From contig NZ_BOQL01000009.1 in the NCBI RefSeq assembly GCF_018332655.1, positions 1-55,409 of the forward strand: DNA of 55,409 nucleotides. The letters run 5' to 3'. Positions 50,704 to 55,409 of the stretch are shown piece after piece. The stretch is from Actinoplanes auranticolor. Its GTDB lineage: Bacteria; Actinomycetota; Actinomycetes; Mycobacteriales; Micromonosporaceae. Position numbers and translations under genes: made by a program. Every line of letters starts with the position of its first letter. Within the stretch, counting starts at the first letter, position 1. The notes under the pieces were generated by a model. That model was not told the origin of the DNA. It searched no databases and saw nothing but the letters and a program-made list of their open reading frames with translations.

Positions 50704-51765
50704 GTGACCGCACTGCGACCGCACGCCGAGGACCAGGATGCCGAGGAGCTGGCCCTGCTGGCCACGACGGACGAGCGGCCACGCCCGTCCGGCTGGCGGC
50801 TGTCGCCGCAGGCGGTGGTGACCTACCTGCTGGGTGACGGTGCCAAGATCACCCCGAAGTACGTGGGGCCCCGCCGGCTCATCGAGGTCGCGGTGTCCAC
50901 GCTGGTCACCGACCGGGCGCTGCTGCTGCTCGGGGTGCCCGGCACGGCCAAGACCTGGGTGTCCGAGCACCTGGCGGCCGCCATCTCCGGCGATTCGACC
51001 CTGCTGGTGCAGGGCACGGCCGGCACGGCCGAGGAGGCGATCCGGTACGGCTGGAACTACGCCCGCCTGATCGCCGAGGGCCCGTCCGAGGCGGCCCTGG
51101 TGCCCAGCCCGATCATGCGGGCCATGCAGACCGGCACCATCGCCCGGATGGAGGAGCTGACCAGGGTTCCGTCCGACGTGCAGGACGCCCTGATCACCGT
51201 GCTCTCGGAGAAGACCCTGCCCGTCCCGGAGCTCAACACGGAGGTCCAGGCCCAGCGCGGCTTCAACCTGATCGCCACGGCGAACGACCGCGACCGCGGC
51301 GTCAACGAGCTGTCCAGCGCGCTGCGCCGCCGGTTCAACACGGTGGTCCTGCCCGTGCCGGCGTCCGCCGACGAAGAGGTGGAGATCGTCGCCCGCCGGG
51401 TGGGTCAGCTCGGCAAATCGCTGGACCTGCCCGAGGTCCCCACCGCCCTGGAGGAGATCCGCCGGGTCGTGACGATCTTCCGCGAGCTGCGCACCGGCCT
51501 CACGGAGGACGGCCGCACCAAGCTGAAGTCCCCCACCGGCACGCTGTCCCCGGCCGAGGCGATCTCGGTGATCACCAGCGGCATGGCCCTGGCCGCCCAC
51601 TTCGGCGACGGCCACCTGCACCCCAGCGACGTGGCCGCCGGCATCGTGGGCGCGGTCATCAAGGACCCGGTCTCCGACAGCGTGGTCTGGCGCGAATACC
51701 TGGAGACGGTCGTCCGCGAACGCACCGACTGGCGCGACTTCTACCGAGCCGCCCGCGATGCCTGA
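50704..51765 (+). CDS. MoxR-family AAA+ ATPase
   Basis: A 353-residue protein. Walker A is G77-V-P-G-T-A-K83-T84. Walker B is IARMEELTR (E150-E151, so the usual first Asp is Glu). Sensor 1 is FNLIATANDRDRGVNELSSALRRRFN, with the arginine finger in RRRF. MoxR proteins act as chaperone-type ATPases that work with VWA proteins to assemble or remodel target complexes. The VWA gene lies two genes downstream. GGGAG is 5 nt ahead of the GTG. Its end overlaps the DUF5682 start by 8 bp. Confidence 0.92.
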   Translation: MTALRPHAEDQDAEELALLATTDERPRPSGWRLSPQAVVTYLLGDGAKITPKYVGPRRLIEVAVSTLVTDRALLLLGVPGTAKTWVSEHLAAAISGDSTLLVQGTAGTAEEAIRYGWNYARLIAEGPSEAALVPSPIMRAMQTGTIARMEELTRVPSDVQDALITVLSEKTLPVPELNTEVQAQRGFNLIATANDRDRGVNELSSALRRRFNTVVLPVPASADEEVEIVARRVGQLGKSLDLPEVPTALEEIRRVVTIFRELRTGLTEDGRTKLKSPTGTLSPAEAISVITSGMALAAHFGDGHLHPSDVAAGIVGAVIKDPVSDSVVWREYLETVVRERTDWRDFYRAARDA

Positions 51766-54178
51766 ACGGCTCTACGGCATCCGGCACCACGGCCCGGGCT
51801 CGGCCCGCGCGGTGGTGCAGGAGCTCGACCGCCAGCGCCCGGAGATCATCCTGATCGAAGGGCCCCCGGAGGCGGACGACCTGGTCCGCTGGGTGGCGGA
51901 CACCGGCCTCGAACCCCCGGTGGCCCTGCTGGGCTACGCCGCGGACAACCCGGGCCGCGCGGCGTTCTGGCCGTTCGCGGTCTTCTCCCCGGAATGGCAG
52001 ACGATGCGCTGGGCGGCGGAGCACGGGGTGCCGGTCCGCTTCTTCGACCTGCCGTACGCCTACCGCCTGACCGACAACCGCACCCCGGACACCCCACCGG
52101 CCGCGGGCCCACCGCCCGCCCGGACACCGACCGCCGGCCCACCCGCCGCCCTCCCCGCTGAGGCTGCTGCGCCGCCGGGCACCAGCGCAGCAGCGGCGCC
52201 GAGTCGCCCGGATCCCTCCACCGCAGAGGTCACCGGCCCGCCGACGGGCGAACCCGACCACAACCCCGCGGATGCCCATCCCGACCCTCGGTCCCTTGTG
52301 GACGACGATCGTGAAGGAGCCGCCGAGGACGGGCCTGTGGTGCGGTTGCGGCCCGTCGATCCCATCGGGGAGCTGGCCGCCGCCGCCGGCTACGACGATC
52401 CCGAGCGGTGGTGGGAGGACGTCGTCGAGCATCGGGGGATGCCCGCGTTCGACGCCATCGCCGAGGCCATGACGGCCATCCGGGAGAACGCCCCCGAGGA
52501 TGCCGAGGATCTGCTGCGCGAGGCCTACATGCGCACGGTGCTGCGGGAGGTGCGGCGTACCCACGAGAACATCGCCGTCGTCTGCGGGGCCTGGCATGTG
52601 CCCGCGCTCGCCCGCAAGGTCATCGCGCGGGAGGATGCCGCGCTGCTCAAGGGGCGGAAGAAGACCAAGGTGGTGTTCACCTGGGTGCCGTGGACGTACG
52701 GGCGGCTCGCCTCCTGGTCCGGTTACGGGGCCGGGGTCCGGTCGCCGGGCTGGTACCACCACCTGTTCACCACCGGTGCCGACGTCGTCCCGCGGTGGCT
52801 CGTCGACGCCGCCCAGGTGCTCCGGGCCGAGGGTGTGCCCACCTCCTCCGCACACGTCATCGAGGCCACCCGGCTCGCCGAGGCGCTGGCCGGCGTGCGC
52901 GGGCGCCCGCTGGCCGGGCTGGCCGAGGTGACCGAGGCCGCCGAGGCCGTCATGTGCGACGGCGAGCGGTTGCGGGTCGAGCTGATCGATCGGCGTCTGG
53001 TGGTCGGCGAGCGGCTCGGTGCGGTGCCCGATGCCATGCCCGCCGTACCACTCGCCCGGGATCTGGCCGCCCAGCAACGTTCCGTGCGGCTCAAGCCCGA
53101 GGCGCTGGAACGCGTTCTCGATCTGGACCTGCGCCGCGACATCGACCTGGCCCGCAGCCGGTTGCTGCACCGGCTCCGCGCGATCGGGGTGCCGTGGGGT
53201 GAGGCCGACACCACGCAGCGCGGCACCGGCACGTTCCGGGAGCAGTGGCGGTTGCGGTGGCAGCCCGACTTCGCCGTCCAGCTCGTCGAGGGCAGCATGT
53301 ACGGCACCACCGTCGTCGCCGCGGCCACCACCAAGGTGACCGACGCGGCCCGCAAGGCGACGGCCCTCGGCGACGTGACCGCGCTCGTCGAGGTGTGCCT
53401 GCTCGCCGATCTCGCGGATGCGTACCCGCCGGTGCTGGCCGCGCTCGACACCCGGGCCGCGCTCGACGCCGACATCAACCACCTGATGGCCGCGATCCCC
53501 GCCCTCGCCCGCACCTTGCGCTACGGCGACGTCCGGCGCACCGACGTCGCCGGACTGGCCACCGTCACGGCCAGCCTGCTCACCCGGGTCTGCGCCGGGC
53601 TGCCGTCGGCCGTCGGTTCGCTGTCCGACGACGCCGCGAAGGAGTTGCGCGGCCACATCGACGGCGTGCACTCGGCGGTGAGCCTGCTCGACGACGACGA
53701 GTTGCGCGACCGCTGGCTGACCACTTTGGAGTCGCTCTCACAGCGCGCGGATCTGCACGGTTTGCTCGCCGGCCGGTTCACCCGGTTGCTGCTGGACGCG
53801 GGCCGGCTCGGGACCGCCGAGGTGCAGCGGCGGCTGCGGCTGCCCCTGACCGTCGGCACGCCGCCCGCGCACGGCGCCGCCTGGGTGGAGGGGTTCCTCG
53901 CCGGTGGTGGCCTGCTGCTCGTGCACGACGACGCGCTGCTGGAGTTGCTGGACGGCTGGCTCGCCGACATCGCACCGGACGCCTTCGACGACGTGTTGCC
54001 GTTGCTGCGCCGTACCTTCGGGGCTTTCGCCGCGGGTGAGCGGCGCGCGATCGGCGAACGCGTCGCGGACCCGGGCGGCGCCGGTGGCGCCGCGGCCGAG
54101 CCGCTGGTGCTGGACCACGACCGGGCGGCTCTGGTGCTGCCGACCTTGAGTGCGCTGCTGGGCCGGGAGGTCTCATGA
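51758..54178 (+). CDS. DUF5682-family protein, possible TIKI/EreA-superfamily hydrolase
   Basis: An 806-residue protein. The N-terminal 290 residues have a motif set like the TIKI/TraB/EreA/ChaN superfamily: GIRHHGPGSA (H10, H11), IILIEGPPEAD (E34), VPVRFFDLP and NIAVVCGAWHVPAL (H280). These would form a metal or catalytic site, but this is my inference. Residues about 105-195 are a Pro/Ala-rich, low-complexity insert inside that domain. The rest (about 300-806) is helical with no motif I know. It is translationally coupled to moxR (8-bp overlap) and to the VWA gene (4-bp ATGA overlap), so the three are made together. Confidence 0.78.
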   Translation: MPERLYGIRHHGPGSARAVVQELDRQRPEIILIEGPPEADDLVRWVADTGLEPPVALLGYAADNPGRAAFWPFAVFSPEWQTMRWAAEHGVPVRFFDLPYAYRLTDNRTPDTPPAAGPPPARTPTAGPPAALPAEAAAPPGTSAAAAPSRPDPSTAEVTGPPTGEPDHNPADAHPDPRSLVDDDREGAAEDGPVVRLRPVDPIGELAAAAGYDDPERWWEDVVEHRGMPAFDAIAEAMTAIRENAPEDAEDLLREAYMRTVLREVRRTHENIAVVCGAWHVPALARKVIAREDAALLKGRKKTKVVFTWVPWTYGRLASWSGYGAGVRSPGWYHHLFTTGADVVPRWLVDAAQVLRAEGVPTSSAHVIEATRLAEALAGVRGRPLAGLAEVTEAAEAVMCDGERLRVELIDRRLVVGERLGAVPDAMPAVPLARDLAAQQRSVRLKPEALERVLDLDLRRDIDLARSRLLHRLRAIGVPWGEADTTQRGTGTFREQWRLRWQPDFAVQLVEGSMYGTTVVAAATTKVTDAARKATALGDVTALVEVCLLADLADAYPPVLAALDTRAALDADINHLMAAIPALARTLRYGDVRRTDVAGLATVTASLLTRVCAGLPSAVGSLSDDAAKELRGHIDGVHSAVSLLDDDELRDRWLTTLESLSQRADLHGLLAGRFTRLLLDAGRLGTAEVQRRLRLPLTVGTPPAHGAAWVEGFLAGGGLLLVHDDALLELLDGWLADIAPDAFDDVLPLLRRTFGAFAAGERRAIGERVADPGGAGGAAAEPLVLDHDRAALVLPTLSALLGREVS

Positions 54179-55350
54179 CGGACATCGAAGACCCCGCGCG
54201 TCGCGAGCGGCTGCGGCGCTGGCGGCTGGTGCTCGGCGGTCCGGCCGACGAGTCGCTCGGCGCGGCGCAGGGGCGCGACGGTGCGATGGACGCGGCCCTG
54301 TCCGCGCTGTACGACGCCGGTGGTGACGGCGAGGCCGGCCGGACGGCCCGCTCGGCCGGGCTGGGCAGTTCGGCGCCGAAGGTGGCCCGGTGGCTCGGTG
54401 ACATCCGCGAGTACTTCCCGAGCACCGTCGTGCAGGTGATGCAGGCCGACGCGATCGAGCGGCTGGACCTGACCCGGCTGCTGCTGGAGCCCGAGATGCT
54501 GGCCGCGGTCGAGCCGGACGTGCACCTGGTCGGCACGCTGCTCTCGCTGAACAGGGTGATGCCGGAACGCACCAAGGACGCGGCGCGGCAGGTGGTACGC
54601 AAAGTCGTCACCGAGCTGGAGAAGCGCGTCGCCCAGCAGACCCGGGCGGCGGTCAGCGGCGCCCTCAACAGGGCCGCGCGGATCAACCGGCCGCGGCACG
54701 CCGACATCGACTGGGACCGGACGATCCGGGCCAACCTCAAGCACTACCAGCCCGGGCTCCGCACGGTCGTCCCGGAACGGCTGATCGGCTACGGCCGCCG
54801 CGCCACCGCCATCCAGCGGGACGTGGTGCTCTGCGTCGACCAGTCCGGCTCGATGGCCGCCTCGGTGGTGTTCTCCGGGGTGTTCGCGGCGGTGCTGGCC
54901 TCCATGCGGTCGTTGCGGACGTCGCTGGTCGTCTTCGACACGGCGGTGGTCGACCTGACCGACCAGCTGAGTGATCCGGTGGAGGTGCTGTTCGGCACGC
55001 AGTTGGGCGGCGGCACGGACATCAACCGGGCGATCGGCTACAGCCAGCAGCTCATCACCCGGCCCCGGGACAGCGTCTTCGTGCTGATCAGCGACCTGTA
55101 CGAGGGCGGGATCCGGGAGCAGATGCTGCGCCGGGTGGCGGAGATGAAGACCGCGGGCGTGCAGGTGGTGGTGCTGCTGGCGCTGTCGGACGAGGGCGCG
55201 CCGGCCTACGACCACGAGAACGCGGCGGCGCTGGCCGCGCTGGGCGTGCCGGCCTTCGCGTGCACACCGGACGCGTTCCCGGACCTGATGGCGGCGGCGA
55301 TCGAACGCCGGGACCTGATGGCCTTCGCCCAACGCTTCGCCGACCGCTGA
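54175..55350 (+). CDS. VWA-domain protein (CoxE/MoxR-partner type)
   Basis: A 391-residue protein. Residues 1-200 are helical. The VWA domain (about 215-390) has a complete MIDAS: D222-x-S224-x-S226 in VVLCVDQSGSMAAS, T281 in GGGTDINRAIGY and D307 in VFVLISDLYEGG. It binds Mg2+ and a ligand acidic residue, the usual way VWA partners dock onto MoxR ATPase complexes. Last gene of the operon. It is followed directly by tandem repeats at the window end, so further genes cannot be excluded. Confidence 0.92.
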   Translation: MTDIEDPARRERLRRWRLVLGGPADESLGAAQGRDGAMDAALSALYDAGGDGEAGRTARSAGLGSSAPKVARWLGDIREYFPSTVVQVMQADAIERLDLTRLLLEPEMLAAVEPDVHLVGTLLSLNRVMPERTKDAARQVVRKVVTELEKRVAQQTRAAVSGALNRAARINRPRHADIDWDRTIRANLKHYQPGLRTVVPERLIGYGRRATAIQRDVVLCVDQSGSMAASVVFSGVFAAVLASMRSLRTSLVVFDTAVVDLTDQLSDPVEVLFGTQLGGGTDINRAIGYSQQLITRPRDSVFVLISDLYEGGIREQMLRRVAEMKTAGVQVVVLLALSDEGAPAYDHENAAALAALGVPAFACTPDAFPDLMAAAIERRDLMAFAQRFADR

Positions 55351-55357
55351 GCAGCTC

Positions 55358-55409
55358 CGGCAGACCGGCAGACCGGCAGGGCGGCAGACCGGCAGACCGG
55401 CAGGGCGGC
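55358..55409. repeat. CGGCAGAC-based tandem repeat at window end
   Basis: 8-bp units CGGCAGAC, CGGCAGAC, CGGCAGGG form a 24-bp higher-order unit present twice (55358-55381 and 55382-55405), plus a partial copy. The array is cut by the end of the window. It starts 8 bp after the VWA stop codon. Confidence 0.92.

Noticed and set aside
1..55409. CRISPR arrays, tRNA or rRNA genes, insertion sequences, phage integrase
   Set aside because: I looked for repeat-spacer patterns, tRNA-like cloverleaves, transposase and integrase motifs and saw none.

Overview
This is a high-GC actinobacterial chromosome segment. GTG and TTG starts, leaderless-looking genes, a mycothiol-type enzyme, LacI/ROK/PadR/MarR regulators and the overall gene style suggest a filamentous actinomycete. 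My guess is Micromonosporaceae, Actinoplanes-like, but this is inferred from style and not from any search. I see about 49 protein genes, no tRNA or rRNA, no CRISPR array, no insertion sequence and no phage module.

Layout. (1) 1-12 kb is a patchwork of small units: a ROK repressor, a methyltransferase, a cupin/MarR divergent pair with tandem operators, a mycothiol-dependent isomerase-like enzyme, an orphan caspase-like protein, an alpha/beta hydrolase, a Tat-exported serpin, a PadR/membrane-protein operon, a HEAT-repeat/P-loop kinase pair and a RibD-like reductase. (2) 12.1-16.7 kb is topoisomerase IV (parE-parC operon). (3) 16.8-25.8 kb is a signalling block: a 1757-residue protein joining a Ser/Thr kinase domain, AAA ATPase, helical repeats, two GAF domains and a GGEEF diguanylate cyclase; a small class III cyclase with eroded active-site residues; and a divergent LuxR-type ATPase regulator. 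(4) 26-31.5 kb holds a response regulator/histidine kinase/lipoprotein operon and an ECF42-type sigma factor with its DGPF partner. (5) 31.5-41.5 kb is a carbohydrate locus: a 1148-residue multidomain secreted glycosidase and a discoidin-DUF1996 secreted protein. Both, and the lacI gene next to them, carry near-identical GGAGAGCGCTYTCC operators. A voltage-gated-type cation channel, a VOC protein, a HAD protein, a secreted DUF305-like lipoprotein and an endonuclease/phosphatase-family protein sit between them. (6) 41.6-47.7 kb has a small HTH protein with iteron-like repeats, a Ca2+/H+ antiporter, a GST, a SAM methyltransferase, a MarR/EamA divergent pair and a TetR/NAD(P)H-binding operon. (7) 47.8-55.35 kb is a tight four-gene operon: SWIM zinc finger-DUF5691 fusion, MoxR AAA+ ATPase, DUF5682 protein and VWA protein. 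The window ends in an 8-bp/24-bp tandem repeat.

Most likely 'systems' to follow up: the SWIM/MoxR/DUF5682/VWA operon (a MoxR-VWA chaperone-like machine with a putative hydrolase and a DNA-binding-type zinc finger), the kinase-ATPase-GGEEF giant with its neighbouring degenerate cyclase, and the LacI-controlled glycan locus, where the operators can be read directly from the sequence. All domain calls are from reading motifs by eye; no database search was run.
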